From Poriferisodalis sp965116245 (lineage in GTDB: Bacteria > Actinomycetota > Acidimicrobiia > Acidimicrobiales > Poriferisodalaceae): a stretch of 64,000 nt of DNA. Positions 8,915 to 16,437 of the stretch are shown here, piece by piece (positions within the stretch are counted from its first letter, which is position 1; each line of letters opens with the position of its first letter). The stretch covers positions 248,001 to 312,000 of the forward strand of contig OZ220497.1 in assembly GCA_965116245.1 (NCBI GenBank), read 5' to 3'. The translations under genes and the position numbers were made by a program. The notes beneath the pieces were generated by a model. It was not told the DNA's origin. It was given only the letters and a program-made list of their open reading frames with translations, and did not search any database.

Positions 8915-9712
8915 ATGGACGACCGCTACGCCCCCTTTTCCGCGCTCCAGATCACCGGTCCCGACGATGACGGCGTGCTTGAGATCGTCATCGACACACC
9001 GGGTCGGCTGAACTCGGTAGACGCGCAGAAGCACCTGGCGTTGGCGGACGTATGGCGAGCAGTAGATGCCGATCCAGCTACTCGAGTGGCCGTCATTCGG
9101 GGCGCCAACGGCACATTCTCAGCAGGCGGCGACCTCGACATGATCCAGGAGATCATGGACGACTTTGAGACACGCCAAAAGGCACTGCGCGAGGCGCGCG
9201 ACATCGTCTACAACATGATCAACTGCTCCAAAATCATCGTGTCAGCCATCGAAGGAGTCGCTGTTGGCGCGGGTCTGGCGGCGGCACTGATGGCCGACAT
9301 CTCAATCGCCGGTCGTGGCGCACGGATAATGGACGGGCACACCAAACTTGGCGTAGCCGCGGGCGACCACGCAGCAATCGTGTGGCCAATCCTGTGCGGC
9401 ATGGCAAAGTCAAAGTACTACCTGTTGACATGCGACTCCATCACCGGTAGCGAGGCCGACGACATGGGCATCGTGAGCAAAGCGGTTGACGACGCCGATG
9501 TGATTGACGAGGCCTTCGCTGTCGCCCGCCAGCTTGCGAAGGGCAGCCAGAGCGCCATCCGATGGACCAAGTACAGCCTCAACAACTGGATGCGAATGGC
9601 GGGACCCATCTTCGACACGTCAGCCGCGCTGGAAATGCTGGGCTTTACTGGCGCCGATGTGCGAGAGGGGCACGCCGCCATCGTCGAAAAGCGTCCACCC
9701 AAATTCGCTTGA
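8915..9712 (+). CDS. Enoyl-CoA hydratase/isomerase (crotonase) family protein
   Basis: A crotonase-fold protein of 265 residues acting on acyl-CoA thioesters. The oxyanion-hole segment FSAGGDLDM is at 68-76, and the second, GVAVGAGLAAALMADI, follows at about 115-130. By eye, the position usually holding the first catalytic glutamate reads DGHTKLG instead of a PE-x-x-LG motif, so simple hydratase chemistry is uncertain and an isomerase or other crotonase reaction is possible. It is followed by a CaiB-type CoA transferase on the same strand, which suggests carboxylate activation and degradation. Confidence 0.88.
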   Translation: MDDRYAPFSALQITGPDDDGVLEIVIDTPGRLNSVDAQKHLALADVWRAVDADPATRVAVIRGANGTFSAGGDLDMIQEIMDDFETRQKALREARDIVYNMINCSKIIVSAIEGVAVGAGLAAALMADISIAGRGARIMDGHTKLGVAAGDHAAIVWPILCGMAKSKYYLLTCDSITGSEADDMGIVSKAVDDADVIDEAFAVARQLAKGSQSAIRWTKYSLNNWMRMAGPIFDTSAALEMLGFTGADVREGHAAIVEKRPPKFA

Positions 9713-9751
9713 CTGCCACACGTAACGCACGCAACTAGGGGGACGACCCAA

Positions 9752-11002
9752 ATGGCACCTTTGGACCAGCCGGTAGGTCAGCCGGACGACTTACACCTGA
9801 GCGCACACGAGCGGGTGCCTCCAATGGCTTCGGAAAACTCGGGTCCTCTGCGAGGCGTTCGCATAATTGACTGCACCCACGCGCTTGCGGGACCGTGGTC
9901 AACAATGATGCTGGCCGACCTGGGCGCAGATGTCATCAAAGTTGAGCCACCGAGAGGCGAAATCGCCCGCAAGATGGCGCCGTTCACACGCGAGGACACC
10001 GAACGACACTTCGGAGCCGGTTTCGCCAACTACAACCGCAACAAGCGAGGCATCGTCTTAGATCTGACCGAGGACGGCCAGCGCAACCAGTTCCTGCAAC
10101 TGGTCGACACTGCCGACGCGCTCGTTGAGAACATGCGCGCAGGAGTGATGGACGCTCTCGGCGTGGGCTGGGAGGTGCTGCACGAACGCAACCCACGTCT
10201 GGTCTATGGCGCCATTCGCGGTTTCGGAGACCCACGCTCGGAGGAGAGCCCATACGTGGATTGGCCAGCGTACGACGTGGTGGCTCAGGCCATGTCGGGC
10301 ATGGTGTCCGCAAACGGGGGAGGTCCGCAAGACCGCCACGTCGTAGGTCCCTACATAGGCGACACCTACCCTGGAACCGTTGGCGCCATGGGAGTGCTGG
10401 CCGCACTCTTCCATGCGCAACGAACCGGCGAAGGCCAGTTCGTTGACGTGTCAATGGTTGATGCGGTGATGGCCCTTTGTGAAGTCGGGGTGACCCGCTA
10501 CAGCGTGATGGGTAAGCCTGACGTCCCGCCAAGCGGGAATCGCAACCAACAAATTGTGCCATTCGACATATTCACCACAGTAGATGGCGCGGTAGCGATC
10601 GGCGCTCCCACCGACAACCACTGGCGCGAGCTAGCAGTTGCCATTGGCCAGCCGGAATGGGCGCACGCGCAAGAAACCCGAACGCTTCGTGCAAGGTTCC
10701 ATCACCGCGAAGAGATCATCGACGCACTCAAGCAGTGGACCGCTTCGCGCACTAACGCTGAGGTGCTGGAGGCAGTGGGAGGCAAGGTGCCATGTGGCCC
10801 TGTCAACCATCCGGTGGACCTATTCTCCGACCCGCACGTGGCGGCCCGCAAGATGTTGGTAGCCGTGGAGCAACCGGTGGGTCGTCCAATCGTGCAGATC
10901 GCACCGCCTATCCGCATGAGTGCCACACCGCCGGGCATATACCGACGCGCACCCAAGTTGGGCGAACACAACGATGAGATTCTCGAAGAGCTGCTGGACT
11001 GA
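9752..11002 (+). CDS. CaiB/BaiF-type (family III) CoA transferase
   Basis: Transfers CoA between acyl-CoA and a free carboxylate through a covalent aspartyl intermediate. Family signatures are ADLGADVIKVEPPRGE near the N-terminus, NRNKRGIVLDL, and the VDVSMVDAVMALCEVG segment that carries the catalytic aspartate. The full length of 416 residues is typical. ATG 9752 is kept because TAGGGGGA lies about 8 bases upstream; an internal ATG at 9824 (MASENSGPLRG) would remove a 24-residue extension. It sits downstream of the crotonase gene, consistent with a catabolic pair. Confidence 0.92.
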   Translation: MAPLDQPVGQPDDLHLSAHERVPPMASENSGPLRGVRIIDCTHALAGPWSTMMLADLGADVIKVEPPRGEIARKMAPFTREDTERHFGAGFANYNRNKRGIVLDLTEDGQRNQFLQLVDTADALVENMRAGVMDALGVGWEVLHERNPRLVYGAIRGFGDPRSEESPYVDWPAYDVVAQAMSGMVSANGGGPQDRHVVGPYIGDTYPGTVGAMGVLAALFHAQRTGEGQFVDVSMVDAVMALCEVGVTRYSVMGKPDVPPSGNRNQQIVPFDIFTTVDGAVAIGAPTDNHWRELAVAIGQPEWAHAQETRTLRARFHHREEIIDALKQWTASRTNAEVLEAVGGKVPCGPVNHPVDLFSDPHVAARKMLVAVEQPVGRPIVQIAPPIRMSATPPGIYRRAPKLGEHNDEILEELLD

Positions 11003-11154
11003 CTACCTGCAGAAAGTGACAGGGAGCTACTCGCCTGACGAGCGGGCCGTTAGGTAGACGAGAACGCTGTTTGATACATGCCCAGCACGGCCCGGCACGG
11101 CTGACACTTACGCGGGGTTATAGCTCCACGGGGACCGCCGGTAACGTGTCCCAG

Positions 11155-12234
11155 ATGGGCAGGCGCAAGCGGAGGATGCCAGCGGGACGCATCAGGTCCG
11201 CGCGCTTCCAGCCGATCGTGGCAGGCAACCTCTCGCCACGTCGAACTGTTCCGTCCGCTATTGAGCGGCCGCCATATGCACGTGCCAGTGCCAACGCGCG
11301 AACGTCAGCCTCACTGTCTAAAGATGTGCATGTGGCAGACGAAGCCGCCATTGAGGCCATGCGACGTGCTGGCCGCGCGGCTCGACGGGTATTGGCGCGA
11401 GTAGCAGCCGAGATAGCGCCAGGTGTCACCACCGACCATCTCGATGAGGTTTGCCATGACGCATGTATCGCCGAGGGCGGCTATCCGAGTCCGCTGGGTT
11501 ATCCGGGACCGCCTGCGCTAGATCCCGATCACGACGCCTCGGGCAATTTCCCGAAGTCGCTTTGCACGTCTGTCAATGAGATCATCTGCCACGGCATTCC
11601 TGACGATCGGCCGTTGCGCGATGGCGACATAGTGAACTGTGATGTCACGATTTTTCTTGATGGCGTACACGGTGATCACTCCGAGACGTTCCTGGTGGGC
11701 GACGTTGATGAGGACTCGCGGCGTCTTGTGGAGGTCACCCGTGAAGCCATGTACCACGGCATCGCAGTTATCGGGCCAGGCGCTGAGGTACGCGACATCG
11801 GCCGTGCCATTCAAGCTCGGGTAGAAGATGAAACGCAGCGTTACGGTGTTGTGCGCGAGTTCGTCGGTCATGGCGTTGGGCCGGTGTTTCACTGCCTACC
11901 CAACATTCCCCACAACTACGTCCCATCGGCACGCACCGAGCTACGGAAAGGCATGACGTTCACGGTGGAACCAATGATCACCATCGTTGAACCAGACGCA
12001 CCGAGCATCCCCCGCGTCGGCAAGATTTGGCACGACCAATGGACGGCGCCTACCGCTGACGGCAGCCGTTCGGCACAGTTTGAACACACCGTGCTAGTGA
12101 CCGATGATGGCGTAGAACTGCTGACAGTGGGAGAAGATGAACGCCAGCCGTTTCTATCAGCGAGCATCGCGAGCCGGCTTGACCCCGACAACTGGCCCCG
12201 GCAGCTAAGTACCGCTGGCGCCCGAACCCGCTGA
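11155..12234 (+). CDS. map: Type I methionine aminopeptidase
   Basis: Removes the initiator methionine from nascent proteins. It shows the five pita-bread metal ligands: Asp in VNCDVTIFLDG and Asp in GVHGDHSETF, His in FVGHGVGP, Glu in FTVEPMI and Glu in AQFEHTVLV. The N-terminal extension of about 65 residues before the catalytic core, including SPRRTVPSAIERPPYA, matches actinobacterial type Ic enzymes with a ribosome-facing N-terminal arm. The open frame begins at 11071, but ATG 11155 (MGRRKRR) or ATG 11176 (MPAGRIRS) are more plausible starts. A LysM lipoprotein follows after 3 bases. Confidence 0.93.
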   Translation: MGRRKRRMPAGRIRSARFQPIVAGNLSPRRTVPSAIERPPYARASANARTSASLSKDVHVADEAAIEAMRRAGRAARRVLARVAAEIAPGVTTDHLDEVCHDACIAEGGYPSPLGYPGPPALDPDHDASGNFPKSLCTSVNEIICHGIPDDRPLRDGDIVNCDVTIFLDGVHGDHSETFLVGDVDEDSRRLVEVTREAMYHGIAVIGPGAEVRDIGRAIQARVEDETQRYGVVREFVGHGVGPVFHCLPNIPHNYVPSARTELRKGMTFTVEPMITIVEPDAPSIPRVGKIWHDQWTAPTADGSRSAQFEHTVLVTDDGVELLTVGEDERQPFLSASIASRLDPDNWPRQLSTAGARTR

Positions 12235-12237
12235 GCC

Positions 12238-12576
12238 ATGCCGCGGCTGCGTACTGCGGCGACAGCGGCACTCATGGCCGTGACCGCGCTTGTGGGTGCC
12301 TGCGGCTCCGAGCCCGAGACCGAACCGATCCCCAGTACTTTGCCTGTGCTGACAACTTTGCGCCCTCAGCTCACCACTACGACCATGGCTGCGCCGCCAC
12401 CGCAGAGGCGGATCTACGTCGTTCAACCTGGTGACACGCTAGGCAAGATCGCCACTGGTTTCGGGGTGACCGTGGAGGCACTCATGGCAGAGAACGGCAA
12501 GGAGGACACACTGCTGCGTATTGGCGAGCAGCTAGTGATCCCGCCCACTGTGGTTGACGCCGACACCCCACAGTGA
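12238..12576 (+). CDS. LysM-domain lipoprotein
   Basis: A 112-residue exported protein with a lipoprotein signal ending in a lipobox (ALVGACGS, Cys about 22), a Thr/Pro-rich linker, and one LysM domain (about 59-104: YVVQPGDTLGKIATGFGV, then GEQLVIPP). LysM binds N-acetylglucosamine-containing peptidoglycan. It probably sits on the outer face of the membrane. It begins 3 bases after map and is followed 117 bases later by a second LysM gene. No enzymatic domain is present. Confidence 0.87.
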   Translation: MPRLRTAATAALMAVTALVGACGSEPETEPIPSTLPVLTTLRPQLTTTTMAAPPPQRRIYVVQPGDTLGKIATGFGVTVEALMAENGKEDTLLRIGEQLVIPPTVVDADTPQ

Positions 12577-12600
12577 CGTGAACCGATGATGCGCTACCTA

Positions 12601-12650
12601 TCCCGATAAGTCCCAATGAGGCATATTGCGCTTGAAATCGGGACGCAAAG
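12601..12650 (+). other. Stem-loop leader upstream of the second LysM gene
   Basis: TCCCGAT (12601-12607) can pair with ATCGGGA (12637-12643), a perfect 7-bp stem enclosing 29 bases. The segment GGGACGCAAAG (12640-12650) is identical to the conserved 3' core of GEMM (cyclic-di-GMP-I) riboswitches. The 5' GEMM half (AAACC and a GAAA tetraloop) is not visible, so this is recorded as a structured leader only. Confidence 0.25.
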
Positions 12651-12693
12651 GCCGGGGTGTGAAGGCTGAAGGCCAAGATGTGAGGATCGGGCC

Positions 12694-13098
12694 GTGAAGA
12701 TGATGGCGATGGCCATAACGAGTTGCGCCATGGTCATCGGATGCACGATGTTCACCGAGACTGCGCGAACCCAAGTCTCCTCAACAACCATGTCTGCTCC
12801 CACTACAGCACCTTCCACCACGACCCAGCCTCCACTGCTTACCCGGTACACGGTGGTGCGAGGCGACACGCTGATCCGGATTGCGGACCGCTATGGCATT
12901 CACCTCAATGACCTGGTGCGGGTTAACAACATCGCGGACCCCACGAAGATCTTCGTGGGGCAGACCTTGATGATCCCGCCGCCAGCGGATCCCGACGCCG
13001 GACCATTGCTCACCATCGCACCTGCGACCAATCCCATCCTCCCGCCGCTGTTGCCGACCACCTCCGCGCCGCCGCCCACAGCTCCGAACTCGCCGTAG
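12694..13098 (+). CDS. LysM-domain exported protein
   Basis: A 134-residue protein with a short signal segment containing a possible lipobox (MVIGC, Cys about 17), a Thr/Ser/Pro linker, one LysM domain (about 50-95: YTVVRGDTLIRIADRYGI, then GQTLMIPP) and a Pro-rich tail. It is predicted to bind peptidoglycan outside the membrane. The start is GTG 12694. It is a paralogue of the preceding LysM gene by architecture. The PAP2 gene starts 13 bases after its stop. Confidence 0.85.
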   Translation: MKMMAMAITSCAMVIGCTMFTETARTQVSSTTMSAPTTAPSTTTQPPLLTRYTVVRGDTLIRIADRYGIHLNDLVRVNNIADPTKIFVGQTLMIPPPADPDAGPLLTIAPATNPILPPLLPTTSAPPPTAPNSP

Positions 13099-13111
13099 CG
13101 TTTGTGCCACT

Positions 13112-13792
13112 GTGTCTGCGCCCTCTGCGCCCTCTGCGCCCTCTGCGCCCTCTGCGTCGTCTTCGTCGTCTGCGTCGCCTGCGTCGCCTGCGTCGCCTAT
13201 GTCGTCTGTCTCGCCTATGCCCAATGCCGCTCACAATCCGGCCAACGAGAAGGATCCTCTGTCGGTCGCAGCTCGCCAGATAGCCCGCTTTGACAGCGCT
13301 ATTGACCAATGGTGGGAGCTCTTGCGTGGCCGCAAGTTCGCAGATCGGCTGATGTACGGAGCTTCCGATGTCGGGGAGTTCAGCCAGCTATGGCACGTCC
13401 TGGGTGCGATTAGAGCTTTGGCACCCAGTCGAGAAGCCTCGGATGCCCTGCGGTTCAGCGCTCTCATGACACTGGAGTCGCTGGTGGTGAATCAAGGCGT
13501 CAAGCGGCTGTTCTCGCGTCGCAGGCCAGGCACTGCGGCTGAGAACCAAACCGCTTACCGTCTGCGCCAGCCGATCACGTCCAGTTTTCCCTCCGGCCAC
13601 GCGTCAGCGGCATTTTGCGCGGCGGTGGTGTTGTCACGCGGTTCCAGACTCGGTCCGCTCTACAGACTGGCGGCTGTCATTATGGCCGCCTCACGCATCC
13701 ATGTGCGTTTGCACCATGCCAGCGATGTCATAGCGGGGGCGGCGCTCGGTGACGCAATTGGGCGCATCGCGTTCGGGCTAATGCGACGCTGA
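13112..13792 (+). CDS. PAP2-family membrane phosphatase
   Basis: A phosphatidic-acid-phosphatase-type-2 protein, likely acting on lipid phosphates such as undecaprenyl or phosphatidyl phosphates. All three signature motifs are present: KRLFSRRRP, SFPSGHASAAF and SRIHVRLHHASD, the last carrying the catalytic histidine. The N-terminus from GTG 13112 is a Ser/Ala/Pro repeat encoded by a 9-bp minisatellite, which may instead be untranslated. Alternative starts after the repeat are ATG 13199 and ATG 13217 (MPNAAHNPAN). The number of hydrophobic segments before the motifs is low for the family. It is convergent with the 77-residue gene. Confidence 0.85.
   Translation: MSAPSAPSAPSAPSASSSSSASPASPASPMSSVSPMPNAAHNPANEKDPLSVAARQIARFDSAIDQWWELLRGRKFADRLMYGASDVGEFSQLWHVLGAIRALAPSREASDALRFSALMTLESLVVNQGVKRLFSRRRPGTAAENQTAYRLRQPITSSFPSGHASAAFCAAVVLSRGSRLGPLYRLAAVIMAASRIHVRLHHASDVIAGAALGDAIGRIAFGLMRR
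13114..13198. repeat. 9-bp minisatellite at the PAP2 gene 5' end
   Basis: About four copies of CTCTGCGCC are followed by TCGTC repeats and three copies of GCGTCGCCT. Because the unit is a multiple of three, copy changes keep the reading frame (Ser-Ala-Pro triplets). The repeat lies between GTG 13112 and the ATG starts at 13199 and 13217, so it could be either N-terminal coding sequence or leader. Confidence 0.9.
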
Positions 13793-13819
13793 TCCGCGCT
13801 GAAGTGCTGGATCTGCCGT

Positions 13820-13906
13820 AACTGGGTTTCCCTGAACTGGGGCTTCCGGTAACTGGGCTTCCGGCAAGTGGGCTTCCGGCAAGTGGGCTTCCGGTAACTG
13901 GGTCTC
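13820..13906. repeat. 15-bp tandem array between convergent genes
   Basis: Six degenerate units of AACTGGGCTTCCGGC (15 bp; one unit is 16) fill the gap between the PAP2 gene (+) and the small 77-residue gene (-), reaching the latter's stop codon. Substitutions among copies are mainly c/g and t/c changes. It is not part of any supported reading frame. Confidence 0.9.
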
Positions 13907-14138
13907 AGGCGCGGGCTACGTCCTGATCGTTCTTGTCACCGGCCTGCAGGTCGGTTGAGTCGTCACCGCGGCGCAGCAGTGTCCGTACGTCTAGCAGCAC
14001 ATCGGTGACTTCTACGGACGACAACAACTCACGGCTGAAAAAGTCACCCAGTGCGTGATCGATGACCTCAAGTGCGTCGGAAATGATGCGAGGCTCCGCC
14101 ATCCGAGTCGGTTCAGTTGTCTCGGTTGTCTTGGTCAT
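13905..14138 (-). CDS. Small hypothetical protein (77 aa)
   Basis: I do not recognise the family. The protein has a Thr/Glu-rich start, then a likely helical, hydrophobic-amphipathic core (ISDALEVIDHALGDFFSRE and VEVTDVLLDVRTLL), and a polar Asp-rich tail. It has no signal peptide or transmembrane segment. The gene is supported by a strong ribosome-binding site: GGGAGGA lies 6 bases before ATG 14138. The stop lies at the edge of a 15-bp tandem array. About 215 bases downstream of msrA's stop (14139-14354) hold no recognisable feature. Confidence 0.6.
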   Translation of the reverse strand: MTKTTETTEPTRMAEPRIISDALEVIDHALGDFFSRELLSSVEVTDVLLDVRTLLRRGDDSTDLQAGDKNDQDVARA

Positions 14139-14354
14139 CTTGGTTCCTCCCGGCTCCCGAAGTCTGCAAGGACAGTTCCGCTATTTGGTGGTCTCACCCT
14201 ACCTCCTGCCTGGCTGCGGCCACCGTCAGTACCAGCCCCCGGTACCCAACATCTGCACGTGGCATCTCAATCGCATCTGAACGTTGTGTAGAGGCAAGGC
14301 GCAACACTGCCGCTAGCGCGCCACAACGCGTCAGGCGCGCCGAGTCACGTCCGG

Positions 14355-15008
14355 TCATTCGGCAGTTGCAACCCCCACCGGGCAGGTCTGGCCAGTGCTG
14401 CCTAGCCCGCAGTATCCCCACGGAACCTTGTGCAGGTACTGCTGGTGGTAGTCCTCTGCGTAATAGAAGGGGCCCGCGAGACAAATCTCCGTAGTGATCT
14501 GACCGAACCCGGCTCTGTCAAGCACGGCCTGGTACACGTCGCGTGAGGCAGTGGCGAGTTCCAGGTCGGTTTCATCCGCTGCGTAGATACCCGATCGGTA
14601 CTGAGTGCCGATGTCGTTGCCCTGCCGCATGCCTTGAGTGGGGTCGTGCCCTTCCCAGAACGCCTTGAGCATCGCCTCGTAGCTGGTCTGCGCGGGGTCA
14701 AACACAACGAGCGCAGCTTCGGTGTGCCCGGTCAATCCAGAGCAGACTTCTTCGTAACTGGGGTTGGGAGTGGAGCCGCCGACGTAGCCCACTGCAGTGG
14801 TGTAGACGCCGGGTTGCTGCCAGAAGATGCGTTCGACGCCCCAAAAGCAGCCCATGGCAACCACGATGTGTCTGAAACCCTGTGGAAATGGTGGCGTCAT
14901 CGTCGTTCCGAGCACGACGTGCGCCGCAGCCACCGGCATCGTCTGGTTACGTCCGGGCAACGCAGCATCAGCTTCGGGTATCTCCAGCTTGCTAGACCAC
15001 AACGCCAC
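14355..15008 (-). CDS. msrA: Peptide-methionine (S)-S-oxide reductase MsrA
   Basis: Reduces methionine-S-sulfoxide in proteins and free methionine. The active-site motif GCFWGVERIF (catalytic Cys at about 54) is intact, followed by GYVGGSTPNPSYEEVCSG, GHTEAALVVFDP and the conserved QYRSGIY and YHQQYL segments. The length of 217 residues is normal. The start is GTG 15008, with a consensus AGGAGG 7 bases upstream. The C-terminal Cys in GQTCPVGV could serve as a resolving cysteine, as in related MsrA proteins. Confidence 0.96.
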   Translation of the reverse strand: MALWSSKLEIPEADAALPGRNQTMPVAAAHVVLGTTMTPPFPQGFRHIVVAMGCFWGVERIFWQQPGVYTTAVGYVGGSTPNPSYEEVCSGLTGHTEAALVVFDPAQTSYEAMLKAFWEGHDPTQGMRQGNDIGTQYRSGIYAADETDLELATASRDVYQAVLDRAGFGQITTEICLAGPFYYAEDYHQQYLHKVPWGYCGLGSTGQTCPVGVATAE

Positions 15009-15197
15009 GTCAGTTCCTCCTACTGCACTTGAGAATGCGGTGTTTCAAGCCCATTTCAGGCCCGAGGGGTTCAAAGTTACTTGGGGAACTTCTGGGAAGG
15101 TGAGGAGATGCGTCAGCACGACAGCAGCAGCATCGAGCCGAGCGACCTGTCAAGCCCCATGACTCGGACCCAGCAGTGTGTCCCCTTGACATGCCCG

Positions 15198-15242
15198 GCG
15201 GACCCTTGGCGGCTCTGGCGGACCCTTGGCGGCTCTGGCGGA
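15198..15242. repeat. 20-bp direct repeat upstream of the hydratase gene
   Basis: GCGGACCCTTGGCGGCTCTG occurs twice head to tail (15198-15217, 15218-15237), plus GCGGA of a third copy, 15 bases before the ATG at 15257. Confidence 0.92.
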
Positions 15243-15256
15243 ATAATGTCCCGGGG

Positions 15257-15748
15257 ATGAGTGATTCGCTGATACCCGCAGAGTCGCTAGCTCGCATAGG
15301 CGATGTGATGTCAGGCCCCGTGACCGTGGTCATTGACCAACGCGAGGCGCAGCGGTATGCCTTCGCGGTGGGAGACGAGAACCCGATCTACTTCGATGAG
15401 GTGGCAGCCCAGGCAGCGGGATACCGAACACTGGTGGCGCCACCTACCTACGTCTCACATGCTGTGGTTCAACCACGGTCCGCATCCAACCTGCGCGCCG
15501 ATGGCATGTACCGTGACGGAAGCGGCGTGCAACTGCGGGTCAACCGGATGATGTTCGGAGGCGAGGAATGGGACTTCCTCGAACCGGTCTGCATTGGTGA
15601 CGAGATCACTGCCACAACACGACTCGCTGCGCTTGACCAAAAGGAAGGTCGCAAAGGCCCATTCGTCCGGCAGGTGCGCGAGACGACCTTCGTCAACCAA
15701 TTCGGTGAAGAAGTTGCCCGCTCCCGGCTTATAGGCATCGCTAGATGA
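15257..15748 (+). CDS. MaoC-like dehydratase subunit (HadA/ChsH-type)
   Basis: A single-hotdog protein of 163 residues of the FAS1-dehydratase-like N-terminal family. The motif GDENPIYFDE keeps the fold signature but has Tyr where catalytic hotdogs have His, as in the non-catalytic partner subunits (HadA-like) of heterodimeric enoyl hydratases. Start ATG 15257 (MSDSLIPAES) fits the family; the open frame before it runs through a repeat. The presumed catalytic partner is the next gene (15889). They could serve mycolate-like fatty-acid synthesis or acyl-CoA/sterol side-chain oxidation, and the sequence alone does not decide. Confidence 0.85.
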   Translation: MSDSLIPAESLARIGDVMSGPVTVVIDQREAQRYAFAVGDENPIYFDEVAAQAAGYRTLVAPPTYVSHAVVQPRSASNLRADGMYRDGSGVQLRVNRMMFGGEEWDFLEPVCIGDEITATTRLAALDQKEGRKGPFVRQVRETTFVNQFGEEVARSRLIGIAR

Positions 15749-15868
15749 CGAGGCAGCACAGATCGCTAGATGACGAGGCAGCACAGATCGCTAGATGACG
15801 AGGCAGCACAGATCGCTAGATGACGAGGCAGCACAGATCGCTAGATGACGAGGCAGCACAGATCGCTA
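15737..15868. repeat. 25-bp perfect tandem repeat, five copies
   Basis: Five identical copies of a 25-bp unit that starts ATCGCTAGATGACGAGGCAG and ends CACAG run from 15737 to 15861, followed by a 7-base partial copy. The first copy contains the stop codon of the upstream hydratase gene, and every copy therefore carries a GCT-AGA-TGA stop. The array ends 20 bases before the next gene's ATG. The lack of divergence suggests recent or ongoing expansion. Confidence 0.97.
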
Positions 15869-15888
15869 CACACCCAAGAGGTCACACC

Positions 15889-16437
15889 ATGAGCGAAATC
15901 ACCGCACCCGACACCGCACCTAACGCGGCCACCGACACCGCAGCACCTGACCTGAGGAGCCTCAAGGTCGGCCAGACACTGCCTGCTATGCGCAAGTTCC
16001 CCGACGAAGCCCGACTGTTCTTGTATAGCGCAGCCAGCCACAACCCTCATCGCATCCACTACGACCGCGACTATGCGCGTGTGGAAGGACACCGAGACAT
16101 CATCGTGCATGGGCCGTTGCAGGGAGCGTGGCTCACTCAGTACGTGATGGACTGGGCAGGACCTACCGCCCGATTGGTCGGCGTCACCTGGCAGAATCGC
16201 GATAGCGGACTCACGGGCGAGGAGCTGGTGTTCTCAGGCACCGTGACATCGGTAGATTCTGAAACAGGAATCGTTGAGCTAGACGTAACTGAGCACGCCG
16301 GGGACCAACGGCTGCTCATGCCAGCCACAGCTAAGGTCCGCCTGCCCTGCAGTCTCAACGCCTTGCAGTCTCAGCTAAGGCCAGGAACCGACGAGCCACG
16401 GCCCCAAAGACCTGCGACCAAGGAGAATCGAGCATGA
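15889..16437 (+). CDS. MaoC-like dehydratase, putative catalytic subunit
   Basis: A 182-residue hotdog protein. The hydratase-2 type motif reads SHNPHRIHYD (about 47-56), keeping the Asn-Pro and the downstream His, followed by the HGPLQGAWL substrate-binding segment. This fits the catalytic half of a heterodimeric (R)-enoyl hydratase, paired with the preceding gene. ATG 15889 has GAGG nearby. The upstream frame begins within the 25-bp repeat and is not a credible start. The TGA overlaps the ATG of the LLM oxidoreductase (ATGA), so the two are translationally coupled. Confidence 0.87.
   Translation: MSEITAPDTAPNAATDTAAPDLRSLKVGQTLPAMRKFPDEARLFLYSAASHNPHRIHYDRDYARVEGHRDIIVHGPLQGAWLTQYVMDWAGPTARLVGVTWQNRDSGLTGEELVFSGTVTSVDSETGIVELDVTEHAGDQRLLMPATAKVRLPCSLNALQSQLRPGTDEPRPQRPATKENRA

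Noticed and set aside
13102..13293. Cys/Ala/Val-rich frame overlapping the PAP2 minisatellite
   Set aside because: It is a frame-shifted reading of the same 9-bp repeat with no homology. The PAP2 frame carries all three catalytic motifs.
15820..15888. Upstream start of the second hydratase subunit inside the 25-bp repeats
   Set aside because: The frame starts inside the tandem array and would add a repeat-encoded peptide. ATG 15889 has a nearby ribosome-binding site.
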